Shown piece after piece: positions 1 to 9,636 of a stretch of DNA of 64,000 bases (position 1 is its first letter; each line of letters begins with the position of its first letter). The translations under genes and the position numbers were made by a program. The stretch comes from an uncultured Hyphomicrobiales bacterium (GTDB lineage: Bacteria > Pseudomonadota > Alphaproteobacteria > Rhizobiales > Xanthobacteraceae). Location of the stretch: the NCBI GenBank assembly GCA_903878085.1, contig CAIRGJ010000026.1, positions 62,001 to 126,000 on the forward strand. Direction: 5' to 3'. The notes under the pieces are model-generated. The model worked only from the letters and a program-made list of their open reading frames with translations. It was not told the origin of the DNA and made no database searches.

Positions 1-1193
1 CGCCGGCGGAAATCGCCAAGCCGGACGCGGTGACCGACGCCGACACCAAGCTTTACTACGACCAGCATCTGGCGAATTACGGCACGCCGGAGCGGCGCGA
101 ATTGCGCCAGATGGTGTTCCCAAACGCGGAAGAAGCAACGGCGGCGCGCGAGCGTCTTGCCAAAGGTTTGAGCTTTGCCGACCTGGCCAAAGAGCGCGGC
201 CTGACGGAATCCGATACCGACGTCGGCCTGGTGGCGAAGGCCGACATCATCGATCCGGCGGCGGCCGATGCCGCCTTCGCGATGAAGTCGGGCGACACCA
301 GCGCGCCGGTCAAAGGCCAGTTCGGCACCCTGCTCCTGCAAGTCGGCAAGATCGAGCCCGGCGCGCAGAAGACCTACGATCAGGTCGCCGCCCAGATCAA
401 ACGCGAGACCGCCGAAGCCCGCGCCAAGACCGAAATCGCGAGCCTGCGCGACAAGATCGAAGACGAGCGCGCCGCCGGTTCGACGCTGGCCGAGACCGCC
501 AAGAAGCTCAACCTAAAGTCTGTCACCTACGACGCCCTCGATCGCACAGGCCGAGGCCTCGACGGCCAGGCGGTCGCCGGGTTGCCGAAGGCGCCGGATG
601 TCATCACCCCGGCCTTCACCACCGATATCGGCGTCGATACCGAGGCGCTGCAAATGCCGGGCGGCGGCTATCTCTGGTACGACGTCGGCGGCATCACGCG
701 CTCACGTGAGCGCACGCTCGACGAGGTCAAGGACCAGGTCGCGGCGCGCTGGCGCGACGACGAAGCGGCGACCCGTCTGCGCACCAAGGTCGACGACATG
801 CTCGCGAAGCTCAAGGCCGGCACCGCGCTGGCGGATGTTGCCAAGGAGATCGGCTTCACCGTCGGCTCGACCGCGGGCATTCAGCGCGGCAAACCGACCG
901 CCAACACCCCGGCCAAGTTGATCGATGCCGTCTTCACGACGCCGAAAGGTGCGCCCAACACCGCCGAAGGCGACAGCCAGACGCAACGTTTCGTGTTCCG
1001 CGTCATCGACGTCGTCGATCCGACCCTCGACGACGCCTCGCCGGAAGCCAAGCAACTGTCCACGACGCTGCAGAACTCCTATGCCGACGACATCATCGGC
1101 GAATATATCGGCAAGCTCGAAGCCGACCTCGGCGTCTCGATCAATCAGCAGGCCTTGAGCCAGGTCATCGGCGGCGGCACGCCCGCGCAATAA
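1..1193 (+). CDS. ppiD: Peptidylprolyl isomerase PpiD-like, C-terminal part (cut by window edge)
   Basis: The frame is already open at base 3 and runs into the ORF-track protein, so this is the 3' part of a longer gene whose N-terminal anchor and SurA-like region lie outside the window. The visible part has a parvulin-like segment (LRQMVFPNAEEA, then LSFADLAKERG and FAMKSGDTSAPVKGQFG) followed by charged helical stretches typical of PpiD C-termini. PpiD-type proteins are inner-membrane-anchored periplasmic foldases that help newly exported proteins. It lies 27 bases upstream of trpE on the same strand, an order I know from related Rhizobiales. Family assignment is good; the exact subfamily is uncertain without the N-terminus. 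Confidence 0.82.
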   Translation, partial: PAEIAKPDAVTDADTKLYYDQHLANYGTPERRELRQMVFPNAEEATAARERLAKGLSFADLAKERGLTESDTDVGLVAKADIIDPAAADAAFAMKSGDTSAPVKGQFGTLLLQVGKIEPGAQKTYDQVAAQIKRETAEARAKTEIASLRDKIEDERAAGSTLAETAKKLNLKSVTYDALDRTGRGLDGQAVAGLPKAPDVITPAFTTDIGVDTEALQMPGGGYLWYDVGGITRSRERTLDEVKDQVAARWRDDEAATRLRTKVDDMLAKLKAGTALADVAKEIGFTVGSTAGIQRGKPTANTPAKLIDAVFTTPKGAPNTAEGDSQTQRFVFRVIDVVDPTLDDASPEAKQLSTTLQNSYADDIIGEYIGKLEADLGVSINQQALSQVIGGGTPAQ

Positions 1194-1220
1194 ATCAGGC
1201 TGGCGCCAAAAGCAAAGAAC

Positions 1221-2738
1221 ATGCAGATCGAGCCGTCGGAAAGCGCATTCGCCGAACGTTACGGCCGCGGCCAGGCACAGGTGGTCTGGACCACGCTCGT
1301 GGGCGACCTGGAGACGCCGGTCTCGGCGTTTCTCAAGCTCGGCGGCGGCAAGGCGATGAGCTTTCTGCTGGAGTCGGTGGAGGGCGGCGCGGTGCGCGGT
1401 CGCCATTCGATCATCGGCATCGAGCCCGATCTGATCTGGTGCTCGAACGGCCGCAAGGCTGAAGTGAACCGCACCGCGCGCACCAAGCCCGACGCTTTCG
1501 TGCCCTGCCCCGATGCGCCGCTCGATGCGCTGCGGGCGCTGATCGCGGAAAGCCGCATCGAGTTGCCCCACAGCCTGCCGTCAATGGCCGCCGGCGTGTT
1601 CGGCTATCTCGGCTACGACATGGTGCGGCTGATGGAAGAACTGCCGCCCGCCAATCCCGATCCGATCGGCATTCCCGACGCGATCATGGTGCGGCCGACC
1701 ATCATCGTCGTGTTCGACGCGGTGAAGGATTCGATCACGGTGGTGACGCCGGTGCGCGCTGAAGCCGGCGTCGACGCCAAGACCGCGCTCAATCGCGCCA
1801 TCGAGCGTCTGTCCGGCGTCGTCGACAGCCTGGACCGTCCGCTCGACAAGTCATTGGTGGAATTCGATCCCGGTCCGCTCGACGTGCCGCCGAAATCCAA
1901 CACCACGCCGGCCGAATACAAGGCGATGGTGCTCAAGGCCAAAGACTACATCGCGGCCGGCGACGCCTTCCAGATCGTGCTGGCGCAACGGTTCGAGGCG
2001 CCGTTCACGCTGCCGCCGTTCTCGCTGTACCGGGCGCTGCGGCGGACCAATCCGTCGCCTTATCTGTATTTCCTCGATTTCGGCAGCTTCGCGGTGGCGG
2101 GGTCCAGCCCCGAGATTCTGGTCAAAGTCAGCGGCGAGAAAGTCACGATCCGTCCGATCGCCGGCACACGCGCGCGCGGCACCACGCCGCACGAGGACAA
2201 GGCGCTGGAAGCAGAATTGCTCGCCGATCCGAAGGAGCGCGCCGAGCACCTGATGCTGCTCGATCTCGGCCGCAACGACGTCGGCCGCGTCGCGCAGATC
2301 GGCAGCGTCACCGTCACCGATCAGTTTTTCGTCGAGCGCTACAGCCACGTCATGCACATCGTCTCCAATGTCGAAGGCAAGTTGCGACCCGATTGCGACG
2401 CGCTCGATGCATTGGCCGCCGGTTTCCCCGCCGGCACCGTGTCCGGCGCGCCAAAGGTGCGCGCCATGCAGATCATCGACGAGTTGGAGAAGGAAAAGCG
2501 CGGCCTCTATGCCGGCTGCGTCGGTTATTTCTCCGCCGCCGGCGAGATGGACACCTGCATCGTGCTGCGCACCGCGCTGGTCAAGGACGGCACCATGTAT
2601 GTGCAGGCCGGCGCCGGCATTGTCGCAGATTCCAACCCCGATGGCGAACAGCAGGAATGCGTCAACAAGGCCAAGGCTTTGTTTCGCGCCGCCGAGGAAG
2701 CCCGTCGGTTTGCCAGCGCCGCCAGACGCGGCCAATAA
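1221..2738 (+). CDS. trpE: Anthranilate synthase component I
   Basis: This protein converts chorismate and ammonia to anthranilate, the first committed step of tryptophan synthesis, with TrpG as the glutaminase partner. At 505 residues it has the usual TrpE length. The N-terminal feedback motif SFLLESVEGG is at about residues 47-56. The chorismate-binding domain carries PIAGTRARGTTP at about 312 and AGTVSGAPKVRAMQI at about 404. It starts 27 bases after ppiD, leaving no room for a trpL leader or attenuator directly upstream. Unusually, trpG is about 2.5 kb downstream, separated by a cupin gene and a TRAP permease. Confidence 0.96.
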   Translation: MQIEPSESAFAERYGRGQAQVVWTTLVGDLETPVSAFLKLGGGKAMSFLLESVEGGAVRGRHSIIGIEPDLIWCSNGRKAEVNRTARTKPDAFVPCPDAPLDALRALIAESRIELPHSLPSMAAGVFGYLGYDMVRLMEELPPANPDPIGIPDAIMVRPTIIVVFDAVKDSITVVTPVRAEAGVDAKTALNRAIERLSGVVDSLDRPLDKSLVEFDPGPLDVPPKSNTTPAEYKAMVLKAKDYIAAGDAFQIVLAQRFEAPFTLPPFSLYRALRRTNPSPYLYFLDFGSFAVAGSSPEILVKVSGEKVTIRPIAGTRARGTTPHEDKALEAELLADPKERAEHLMLLDLGRNDVGRVAQIGSVTVTDQFFVERYSHVMHIVSNVEGKLRPDCDALDALAAGFPAGTVSGAPKVRAMQIIDELEKEKRGLYAGCVGYFSAAGEMDTCIVLRTALVKDGTMYVQAGAGIVADSNPDGEQQECVNKAKALFRAAEEARRFASAARRGQ

Positions 2739-2753
2739 CGCGGAGCCGATCGC

Positions 2754-3239
2754 ATGAGCGGTGACCATACCCACGATCATTCTCATGAGCCGAAATGGAA
2801 GCACGACGGCGTGCGCGTCGTGCCCGGCAATTCGCTCGATCCCAACACCGCACAGACGCCGGGCATGGACCGCAAGGCTGCGATCAATGCCGCCCGCGTC
2901 GGCGCGCAGAAACTCTGGGCCGGCACCGTCCATATCCATCCCAATGCCAAGACCGGCGCCCATCATCACGGCGCGTTGGAAAGCGTGATCTTCGTGGTGC
3001 GCGGCAAGGCGCGGATGCGCTGGGGCGAGCACCTCGAATTCACCGCCGAAGCCGAGGCCGGCGACTTCATCTACATTCCGCCTTACGTGCCGCACCAGGA
3101 AATCAATGCCAGCTGCGACGAAGTGCTGGAATGCGTGCTGGTGCGCAGCGACAACGAGGCCGTCGTGGTCAATCTCGATATCGAGCCGGTCGAGAAACCC
3201 GAGAACGTGCCCTGGATCGACCCGATCCATAAAGCCTGA
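2754..3239 (+). CDS. Cupin-fold metal-binding protein
   Basis: This 161-residue protein has a single conserved-cupin barrel. Cupin motif 1 is seen as TGAHHHGALESVIFVVRGKA (HxH and Glu ligands) and motif 2 as GDFIYIPPYVPHQEIN, so a divalent metal site with three His and one Glu is expected. The first 14 residues are His-rich (GDHTHDHSHEPK). It starts 15 bases after trpE with GGAG upstream, so it probably shares the trpE transcript. The fold is clear but cupins range from sugar isomerases to dioxygenases and regulators, so no reaction is assigned. The two TRAP permease genes that follow suggest a carboxylate-related role, which is inference only. Confidence 0.85.
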   Translation: MSGDHTHDHSHEPKWKHDGVRVVPGNSLDPNTAQTPGMDRKAAINAARVGAQKLWAGTVHIHPNAKTGAHHHGALESVIFVVRGKARMRWGEHLEFTAEAEAGDFIYIPPYVPHQEINASCDEVLECVLVRSDNEAVVVNLDIEPVEKPENVPWIDPIHKA

Positions 3240-3295
3240 GTAAAAATTGCCCAGCCGGCCCGTTTCGCGACGCGCGGCATGTTAGAACGCGCGCG

Positions 3296-3778
3296 ATGCT
3301 CAAACGACTGGACCAATTGATCGGCAGATTTATCGCCGGCGCACAATGGCTGGCGCTGCCGCTGATCGTGCTGCTGTTCCTGCAATGGCCGTTGCGCGAC
3401 ATCGTGCGCTGCTGTTCGCGCGAGGCCAACGATCTCGGCCAGGTGATTTTCTCGATCTATGTGGCCTTCAGCATTTCGGCAGCGACGCGGGCCAGCACGC
3501 ATCTGGCCGCCGACACGCTGGCGCATCGCTATTCGGCGCACACGCGGCGCCGCATCAAACAATTTGGCGGCGGCCTTGCGATTGTTCCCTGGGCGCTGTT
3601 CGTGCTGTTTGCCGGCAAGAACTACGTGCTGTCGTCGGTAATGGGCCTGGAGTCGTTTCCCGACACCAACAACTTTGGCTATTTCATCATCAAGTCGACG
3701 CTCTGGATCATGGCGATCATGGTCGTCGCGCAAGCAGCGCTCGATCTGTTCCGCCCGTCGCCATCGGGTGACCGCTGA
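3296..3778 (+). CDS. TRAP transporter small permease (DctQ-type)
   Basis: This 160-residue protein has four predicted membrane helices, the pattern of the small Q subunit of tripartite ATP-independent periplasmic transporters. Hydrophobic stretches are seen at about residues 17-35, 45-65, 88-112 and 131-152. It overlaps the next gene by one base (TGATG), so the two are translationally coupled. The Q subunit pairs with the large M subunit to move a substrate delivered by a periplasmic P protein, driven by a sodium or proton gradient. No gene for a P-type binding protein lies next to it, so the substrate is unknown. Confidence 0.85.
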   Translation: MLKRLDQLIGRFIAGAQWLALPLIVLLFLQWPLRDIVRCCSREANDLGQVIFSIYVAFSISAATRASTHLAADTLAHRYSAHTRRRIKQFGGGLAIVPWALFVLFAGKNYVLSSVMGLESFPDTNNFGYFIIKSTLWIMAIMVVAQAALDLFRPSPSGDR

Positions 3779-5217
3779 TGGAATGGAGCGGTCTGGCGCT
3801 ATTGATCCTGGTCGGCATCGGCATCATCGCCACCGGCCTCCCCGCCGCGTACATCCTTATTGCCGTCGCCACAATCGGTGCGGCGCTCGGCGTTTTCACC
3901 GGCACGATTCCGTTCTCGCTATTGTCGGCGCTGCCCAACCGGCTGATCAATCTGTTCGACAACGATCTGCTGCAGGCTCTGCCGCTTTACGTGACCATGG
4001 GTCTGCTGCTCGGCCGGCTGCCGGTGGCCGACGCGTTGTACCGCAGCAGCAACGCGCTGCTGCCGAAGACCGGTTCGGCGCCGCTGGTGTCGGGCATGCT
4101 GCTCGGCGCGCTGCTCGGACCGATGAACGGCTCGGTCGGCGCCAGCGTGCTTGGGCTAACTCGGGTGGTGGCGCCGCGGTTGAACGCCGAAGGCGTGCCG
4201 GCCGCAACCCGCGATGCGGTGATCGCGGTGGCCAGCACCCTCGGCGTGCTGGTGCCGCCGTCGCTGGTGCTCATTCTGCTCAGCGATGCGATGCTGAGTG
4301 CGCACACGTCGGCGGTGACCGCCACCGGCCGCGCCGATCGCGTCATCAATACGCAGGACATTTTTCACTCCGCCTTGGCGCCGGCCGGAATTTTTCTGCT
4401 GCTGTGCGTTGCGCTGGCTTGGTGGACCGGCCGGAGTGAAGAACTACGGCCGCTCCACGAGCGCGTCACGCGCAACGAGATGGTGCTGGCGGGTTCCGCA
4501 CTGTTCTCCCTGCTGGCGCTACTCGGCGGCGTCGCCACCGGCTACTTTTATGCGGTCGAAGCCGCGGCGGTCGGCGCCTTCGCGTTGCTGAGCGCGGGGC
4601 TGATCAGCGGCCGGCTGCCCGGCCCCGTGTTGCGTGAGGTGTTGAGCGACGCCATCGCCATCACCGGCGCGCTGTTTGCGCTGCTGATCGCGGCCACCAC
4701 ATTCACGCTGGTGCTGCGGCTCTTGGGTACCGACCGGCTGGTGAACAACCTGGTCGGCGCCATTCCAGGCGGCGATATCGCGGCGGTGGCCGTGGTGCTC
4801 GGCGTCATCGGACTCTGCGCCTTCGTGCTCGATGCCTTCGAGATCATCTTCGTGATCGTGCCGATCGTGATCCCGCCGCTGCTGATCCGCGTCGCCGACG
4901 CGCGCTGGGTCGCGGTGCTGGTGTTACTGACCTTGCAGTCGAGCTTCCTGCTGCCGCCGTTCGGCTATGCCCTGATGATGGTGCGCGGCGCCGCCAAGAA
5001 CCCGGCGCCATTCCGAAAGTTTGTGCAGGCGCTGCTGCCATTTCTCATGGCGCAGTGGATGTTGCTGGTCCTGGTGTTGCTGGTGCCAAAATTGGTCCAT
5101 ATCGGCGAGGATGCCGCGGCCAATACCCGAAACCCCGCCTCGACGCTCTCCAAAGAAGATTTCGAAAAGCGCCTGCAGGAAATGCTCGCGCCGCCGGCCG
5201 ATATCGAACCGAAATAG
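3778..5217 (+). CDS. TRAP transporter large permease (DctM-type)
   Basis: This 479-residue protein has around a dozen membrane helices and the conserved features of the TRAP M subunit, including GPMNGSVGASVLG near residue 118 and TLGVLVPPSLVLILL near residue 152. It forms the transport pore with the DctQ-like protein encoded just upstream. The C-terminal tail (about 25 residues ending ADIEPK) is hydrophilic. The pair interrupts the trp genes: trpE and the cupin gene are upstream and trpG starts 62 bases downstream. Substrate cannot be read from the sequence; the family imports organic acids and related small molecules. Confidence 0.9.
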   Translation: MEWSGLALLILVGIGIIATGLPAAYILIAVATIGAALGVFTGTIPFSLLSALPNRLINLFDNDLLQALPLYVTMGLLLGRLPVADALYRSSNALLPKTGSAPLVSGMLLGALLGPMNGSVGASVLGLTRVVAPRLNAEGVPAATRDAVIAVASTLGVLVPPSLVLILLSDAMLSAHTSAVTATGRADRVINTQDIFHSALAPAGIFLLLCVALAWWTGRSEELRPLHERVTRNEMVLAGSALFSLLALLGGVATGYFYAVEAAAVGAFALLSAGLISGRLPGPVLREVLSDAIAITGALFALLIAATTFTLVLRLLGTDRLVNNLVGAIPGGDIAAVAVVLGVIGLCAFVLDAFEIIFVIVPIVIPPLLIRVADARWVAVLVLLTLQSSFLLPPFGYALMMVRGAAKNPAPFRKFVQALLPFLMAQWMLLVLVLLVPKLVHIGEDAAANTRNPASTLSKEDFEKRLQEMLAPPADIEPK

Positions 5218-5279
5218 GCCTGCTTGACCCCCCTCGGTCGTGGTCTTAAGACCTTGAGCGGGCAAGAAAACAAGCAAAC

Positions 5280-5924
5280 ATGATCGTTCTGATCGACAAT
5301 TACGACAGCTTCACCTTCAATCTGGTCCATTACCTGGGCGGGCTGGGGGCGGACGTCGCCGTGCATCGCAACGACAAGATTTCGCCGGCCGAAGTGATGG
5401 CCTTGGACCCGGACGGCATCGTGCTGTCGCCCGGCCCCTGCACGCCGAACGAGGCCGGCATCTGCCTCGATCTGATTGGCAAGGCCGCCAAGACCATTCC
5501 GATCCTCGGCGTCTGTCTCGGCCATCAGGCCATAGGCCAGGCTTTCGGGGGCAAGGTGGTGCGCGCGCCGGTGCCGGTGCACGGCAAATTGTCGGAGATC
5601 AGCCATTCGAACTCCGGGGTTTTCCACGGCATCAACGGACCGTTCAAGGCCACGCGCTATCATTCTTTGGTGGTCGATCGGGCGACAATGCCTAGTGAAT
5701 TGATCGCCAACGCCGAGACCGACGACGGCCTGGTGATGGGATTGATGCACGAGAGCCTGCCGGTGCATGGCGTGCAGTTTCATCCCGAAAGCATCGCCTC
5801 CGAGCACGGCCATCTGATGCTGAAGAATTTTCTCGAACTCGCCGACGAATGGAACGCGCTGAGCGGCCGGCGGCCAAGCACCCTGCCTGCCCGCACGGCC
5901 GCCGCCATGCACGCGGCGAGTTGA
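5280..5924 (+). CDS. trpG: Anthranilate synthase component II (glutamine amidotransferase)
   Basis: A class I glutamine amidotransferase of 214 residues that releases ammonia from glutamine for TrpE. The nucleophile elbow is [10 protein letters not shown] with Cys79, and the His/Glu pair is in [11 protein letters not shown] (His168, Glu170). The N-terminal [11 protein letters not shown] motif is typical of TrpG/PabA. A PabA-like dual role in folate synthesis cannot be excluded, because many bacteria share this subunit, but placement 11 bases before trpD favours tryptophan synthesis. There is a small Ala/Arg-rich tail after residue 190. Confidence 0.95.
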   Translation: MIVLIDNYDSFTFNLVHYLGGLGADVAVHRNDKISPAEVMALDPDGIVLSPGPCTPNEAGICLDLIGKAAKTIPILGVCLGHQAIGQAFGGKVVRAPVPVHGKLSEISHSNSGVFHGINGPFKATRYHSLVVDRATMPSELIANAETDDGLVMGLMHESLPVHGVQFHPESIASEHGHLMLKNFLELADEWNALSGRRPSTLPARTAAAMHAAS

Positions 5925-5934
5925 GGCCAGCCAC

Positions 5935-6960
5935 ATGGCCGACGATTTCAAAACGCTCATCGCCAAGGTCGCGACCGGCGCTTCCCTGACCCGCGAGGAA
6001 GCCGCCACCGCCTTCGACCGCATGATGTCGGGCGAAGCCACGCCCTCGCAGATGGGCGGACTTCTGATGGCGCTGCGCGTGCGCGGCGAAACCGTCGATG
6101 AGATCACCGGCGCGGTGACCACCATGCGCGCCAAGATGCTGGGCGTGAAAGCGCCGCCCGATGCGGTCGACGTGGTCGGCACCGGCGGCGACGCGTCCGG
6201 TTCGTACAATATCTCGACTTGCGCGGCATTCATTGTCGCCGGCGCCGGCGTCCCGGTCGCCAAGCACGGCAACCGCGCACTATCCTCGAAGTCGGGAGCC
6301 GCCGACGTGCTTGGCGCGCTCGGCGTCAAGATTGATCAGACGCCCGAGCAGGTGTCGCGCTGCATTACCGAGGCCGGCATCGGCTTCATGTTTGCACCGA
6401 GCCATCACCCGGCGATGAAGAACGTCGGTCCGACGCGCGTCGAACTCGGCACCCGCACCATCTTCAATCTGCTGGGACCGTTATCGAATCCGGCCAGCGT
6501 CAAGCGCCAGATGATCGGGACGTTCTCGAAACATTGGATCGAGCCGATGGCGCAGGTGCTCAATAACCTCGGCTCGGAATGCGTCTGGGTGGTGCATGGC
6601 TCCGACGGGCTCGACGAGATCACGACGGCCGGGCCGACGAGCGTCGCCGAGCTTAAGAACGGCAAGATCCGCACCTTCGAGGTGACGCCGGAGGACGCCG
6701 GTTTGGCTCGGGTAAAACCGGAGGCGCTCAAAGGCGGCGATGCCGTCGAGAACGCCAAGGCGCTGCTCGACGTGCTCAAGGGCCGGAAGAATGCTTTCCG
6801 CGAGGTCGCGGTGCTCAATGCCGCCGCGGCCTTGATCGTTGCCGGCAAAGCCGAAAACCTGAAGCACGGTGCTGAACTGGCGGCCAAATCGATCGATAGC
6901 GGTGAGGCCGAAGGCCGCCTCGACCGGCTGATTGCGATATCCTGCGCCGCGGAGGCCTAA
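5935..6960 (+). CDS. trpD: Anthranilate phosphoribosyltransferase
   Basis: Transfers phosphoribose from PRPP to anthranilate, the second step of the tryptophan pathway. At 341 residues it has the normal length. The PRPP-binding loop [15 protein letters not shown] is at residues 81-95, and the anthranilate/magnesium region [12 protein letters not shown] follows at about 108-120. It begins 11 bases after trpG and its stop codon directly abuts the trpC start, so trpG, trpD and trpC look like one translational unit. Confidence 0.96.
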   Translation: MADDFKTLIAKVATGASLTREEAATAFDRMMSGEATPSQMGGLLMALRVRGETVDEITGAVTTMRAKMLGVKAPPDAVDVVGTGGDASGSYNISTCAAFIVAGAGVPVAKHGNRALSSKSGAADVLGALGVKIDQTPEQVSRCITEAGIGFMFAPSHHPAMKNVGPTRVELGTRTIFNLLGPLSNPASVKRQMIGTFSKHWIEPMAQVLNNLGSECVWVVHGSDGLDEITTAGPTSVAELKNGKIRTFEVTPEDAGLARVKPEALKGGDAVENAKALLDVLKGRKNAFREVAVLNAAAALIVAGKAENLKHGAELAAKSIDSGEAEGRLDRLIAISCAAEA

Positions 6961-7776
6961 ATGGCCGACATTTTGGCGAAGATCGAGGCTTACAAGCGCG
7001 AGGAAGTCGCGGCGGCCAAGCGCGCGCGGCCGCTCGCCGCCCTTGAGGCCGCGGCCAAAGCCGCGTCCCCACCGCGCGGGTTTCTGCAGGCGATCGAGCG
7101 CCGCATCGCCGCAGGCGACTACGCTCTGATCGCTGAAATCAAGAAGGCCAGCCCGTCGAAGGGCCTGATCCGCGCCGATTTCGATCCGCCGACGCTCGCC
7201 AAGGCCTATGAGGCCGGTGGTGCGACCTGTCTTTCGGTGCTGACCGATGCACCGTCTTTCCAGGGCAAGCCGGAATTCCTCGGCCAGGCCCGCGACGCCG
7301 TGGCGCTGCCGGCGCTGCGCAAGGACTTCATCTACGAGCCCTATCAGGTGGTCGAATCCCGCGCGCTCGGCGCCGACTGCATTCTGATCATCATGGCGGC
7401 GCTCGACGACGCGGCGGCCGAAGATATCGAAGATGCCAGTTTTGCCAATGGTCTGGATGTATTGATTGAGGTTCATCAGGAACATGAACTTGAACGCGCT
7501 CTCAAACTCAAATCCCGGCTGATCGGCATCAACAACCGCGATCTGCGCACCTTCGAGACCTCACTCGCCGTCAGCGAGCGGCTGGCGCCTTTGGTGCCAC
7601 ACGACCGGATCATCGTTGGCGAAAGCGGGCTGAATACGCCCGCCGATCTCGCCCGCCTCGCCCGGATCGGCATATCGACCTTCCTGGTCGGCGAGAGCCT
7701 GATGCGTCAGGATGACGTGACTGCGGCGACGCGCGCCCTCCTCAAGCGCGGCCAGCAGCAAACGGCGGCGGAGTAG
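6961..7776 (+). CDS. trpC: Indole-3-glycerol phosphate synthase
   Basis: Closes the indole ring from carboxyphenylamino-deoxyribulose phosphate. This 271-residue TIM barrel shows the expected catalytic stretches: [13 protein letters not shown] near residue 56, [12 protein letters not shown] near 119, [13 protein letters not shown] near 180 and [13 protein letters not shown] near 218. It is a stand-alone enzyme, not fused to TrpF as in enterobacteria. The ATG follows the trpD stop with no gap (TAAATG). moaC starts 3 bases downstream. Confidence 0.96.
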   Translation: MADILAKIEAYKREEVAAAKRARPLAALEAAAKAASPPRGFLQAIERRIAAGDYALIAEIKKASPSKGLIRADFDPPTLAKAYEAGGATCLSVLTDAPSFQGKPEFLGQARDAVALPALRKDFIYEPYQVVESRALGADCILIIMAALDDAAAEDIEDASFANGLDVLIEVHQEHELERALKLKSRLIGINNRDLRTFETSLAVSERLAPLVPHDRIIVGESGLNTPADLARLARIGISTFLVGESLMRQDDVTAATRALLKRGQQQTAAE

Positions 7777-7779
7777 CTC

Positions 7780-8331
7780 ATGGCGCGCGGCAAGAAGCCC
7801 TTGAAGAAAGCCGCGCCAAAGAAGCCTGCAAAGCGCGCGCCGCTGCTCGGCAATTCCGAACTGACCCATATCGACGCCCGCGGCCAGGCCCACATGGTCG
7901 ACGTCTCGGCGAAAAGCTCGACCGAACGTGTCGCTGTGGCCGAGGGCCGGGTGATCATGCGCAAGGAAACGCTCGATGCCGTAATTGCCGGTAATGCCGC
8001 CAAAGGCGACGTACTGGGCGCGGCGCGGCTCGCGGGCATCATGGCTGCCAAGCGCACCCACGGCCTGATCCCGCTCTGTCACCCGCTGCCGATCACCAAG
8101 ATCGAGATCGACATCAACCCGGAGCACGCCCTGCCCGGCTTTCTGGTGCAGGCCACCGTCAAAGTGAACGGGCAAACTGGCGTTGAAATGGAAGCCTTGA
8201 TGGCCGTCTCGATCGCCTGCCTGACCATCTACGACATGGCCAAGGCGATCGAGAAAAGCATGCGGATCGACGGCATCCGGCTGCTCTCGAAGATCGGCGG
8301 CAAGTCCGGCGACTACCGCGCGGAGACCTAG
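7780..8331 (+). CDS. moaC: Cyclic pyranopterin monophosphate synthase
   Basis: Acts after MoaA in molybdenum cofactor synthesis, converting the cyclic dehydro-GTP intermediate to cyclic pyranopterin monophosphate. The diagnostic motifs are [12 protein letters not shown] near residue 95 and [20 protein letters not shown] near residue 134. At 183 residues it is slightly longer than usual because of a Lys/Ala/Pro-rich N-terminal stretch ([17 protein letters not shown]). That stretch could be an over-long start, but GGAG lies at a suitable distance from this ATG and I see no better downstream start before the conserved region. The stop codon runs into a palindromic intergenic repeat. Confidence 0.94.
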   Translation: MARGKKPLKKAAPKKPAKRAPLLGNSELTHIDARGQAHMVDVSAKSSTERVAVAEGRVIMRKETLDAVIAGNAAKGDVLGAARLAGIMAAKRTHGLIPLCHPLPITKIEIDINPEHALPGFLVQATVKVNGQTGVEMEALMAVSIACLTIYDMAKAIEKSMRIDGIRLLSKIGGKSGDYRAET

Positions 8332-8379
8332 CGCATGATCCCGAAAAGTGGGAACCGGTTTTCGGACAAGATCATGCGC
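8331..8379 (+). repeat. Palindromic intergenic element, copy 1 (moaC-moeA gap)
   Basis: A nearly perfect nested inverted repeat: outer arms GCGCATGATC and GATCATGCGC (10 of 10 pairs) enclosing inner arms CCGAAAA and TTTTCGG. It starts at the last base of the moaC stop codon and ends 14 bases before moeA. Two further copies lie at 51591-51638 and 54655-54699. Similar elements are widely dispersed in Rhizobiales genomes. Confidence 0.9.
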
Positions 8380-8393
8380 CACGAGAACCGCTC

Positions 8394-9602
8394 ATGCCCC
8401 TGATGTCGGTCGCCGAAGCGTTGCAGCGCGTGCTGGCCGAGGCGCGTCCGCTGCCCGCCGAAATGCTGCCGCTCAACGACGCGCTCGGCCTCGTGCTGGC
8501 CGATGACCTGACCGCGCTGCGCACCCAGCCGCCGGCCGCCGTGTCGGCGATGGATGGCTATGCCGTGCGGGCCAGCGACGTCGCCCAGGCGCCTGTCACG
8601 CTCACGGTGATCGGTGAGGTCGCCGCCGGCCATCCTTTCGATGGCGCGGTCGGCGCAGGCCAGACCGCGCGCATCTTCACCGGCGGCGTGATGCCGGCAG
8701 GCGCCGATACTGTCGTGATTCAGGAACTATCCACGCGCGACGGCGACAAGGTCACGTTCCAAAAGCCGACCGCCAAAAGCCGCAACGTCCGCGACGCCGG
8801 TATCGATTTCGCCACGGGCCAGGTGCTGCTGCAAAAAGGCCGCCGCCTCAACGACCGCGATCTGATGCTGGCGGCGGCGATGAACCATCCCAAGCTCAAC
8901 GTACACCGGCGGCCCAAGGTCGCAGTGCTCGGCACCGGCGACGAGCTGGTGCCGCCCGGCTCGACGCCCGGCCCCGGCGAGATCGTCTATTCCAACGGTT
9001 TCGCGCTGCTGGCGATGATCCGCAATGAATGCGCCGAAGCCGTCGATCTCGGCGTTGCCCGCGACCGCGTCGAGGACATCGCGGCCGCCGTACGGCGCGC
9101 CCGCGACGGCGGTGTCGATGTGTTGGTGACCACCGGCGGCGCCTCCGTGGGTGAACATGATTTGGTGCAGCGGGCGCTGGCCGCCGAAGGCCTCGATCTG
9201 TCGTTCTGGAAGGTGGCGCTGCGCCCCGGCCGCCCGATGATGCATGGCAAGGTCGGCGGCATGCAGGTGCTCGGCCTGCCCGGCAATCCGGTGTCGTCTT
9301 ACGTCTGCGCCTTCCTGTTCCTGGTGCCGCTGCTGCGGACGCTGGCCGGGCGGCAGGACATCGAGCGCCTTCCGCAACCGGCCCGGCTTGGCCGCGACAT
9401 GCCCGCCAATGACGAGCGTGCCGACTATCTGCGGGCGACGCTGCACGACGGCCCCAACGGTCCGATCGCAACCCCGCTGCCGTCCCAGGATAGTTCCCTG
9501 ATGGCGCCGCTGGCCAAAGCCGACTGCCTGCTGATTCGGGAACCGGATGCTCCGGCAGCGCCCGCCGGTTCACACTGCGTCATCCTTAAGCTCGCCCTGT
9601 AG
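8394..9602 (+). CDS. moeA: Molybdopterin molybdenumtransferase
   Basis: Inserts molybdate into adenylylated molybdopterin to give active molybdenum cofactor. At 402 residues it has the standard MoeA length. Motifs include SAMDGYAVRASDVAQ near residue 50, AVLGTGDELVPPG near 178, VTTGGASVGEHDLVQ near 245 and LGLPGNPVSSYVCAF near 294. It belongs with moaC across the 62-base gap that holds the palindromic element. An alternative start three codons in (MSVAEALQ) is possible. Confidence 0.95.
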   Translation: MPLMSVAEALQRVLAEARPLPAEMLPLNDALGLVLADDLTALRTQPPAAVSAMDGYAVRASDVAQAPVTLTVIGEVAAGHPFDGAVGAGQTARIFTGGVMPAGADTVVIQELSTRDGDKVTFQKPTAKSRNVRDAGIDFATGQVLLQKGRRLNDRDLMLAAAMNHPKLNVHRRPKVAVLGTGDELVPPGSTPGPGEIVYSNGFALLAMIRNECAEAVDLGVARDRVEDIAAAVRRARDGGVDVLVTTGGASVGEHDLVQRALAAEGLDLSFWKVALRPGRPMMHGKVGGMQVLGLPGNPVSSYVCAFLFLVPLLRTLAGRQDIERLPQPARLGRDMPANDERADYLRATLHDGPNGPIATPLPSQDSSLMAPLAKADCLLIREPDAPAAPAGSHCVILKLAL

Positions 9603-9636
9603 CGGCCTTTCGCATTTTTCACTCCAAATTAAAAGG

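Noticed and set aside
1194-1220. Tryptophan attenuator (trpL) upstream of trpE
   Set aside because: Only 27 bases separate ppiD and trpE, with no Trp-rich leader or hairpins.
1851-3230. 459-residue minus-strand ORF opposite trpE and the cupin gene
   Set aside because: It spans two real genes on the other strand, has no recognisable domain, and its composition fits a high-GC shadow frame.
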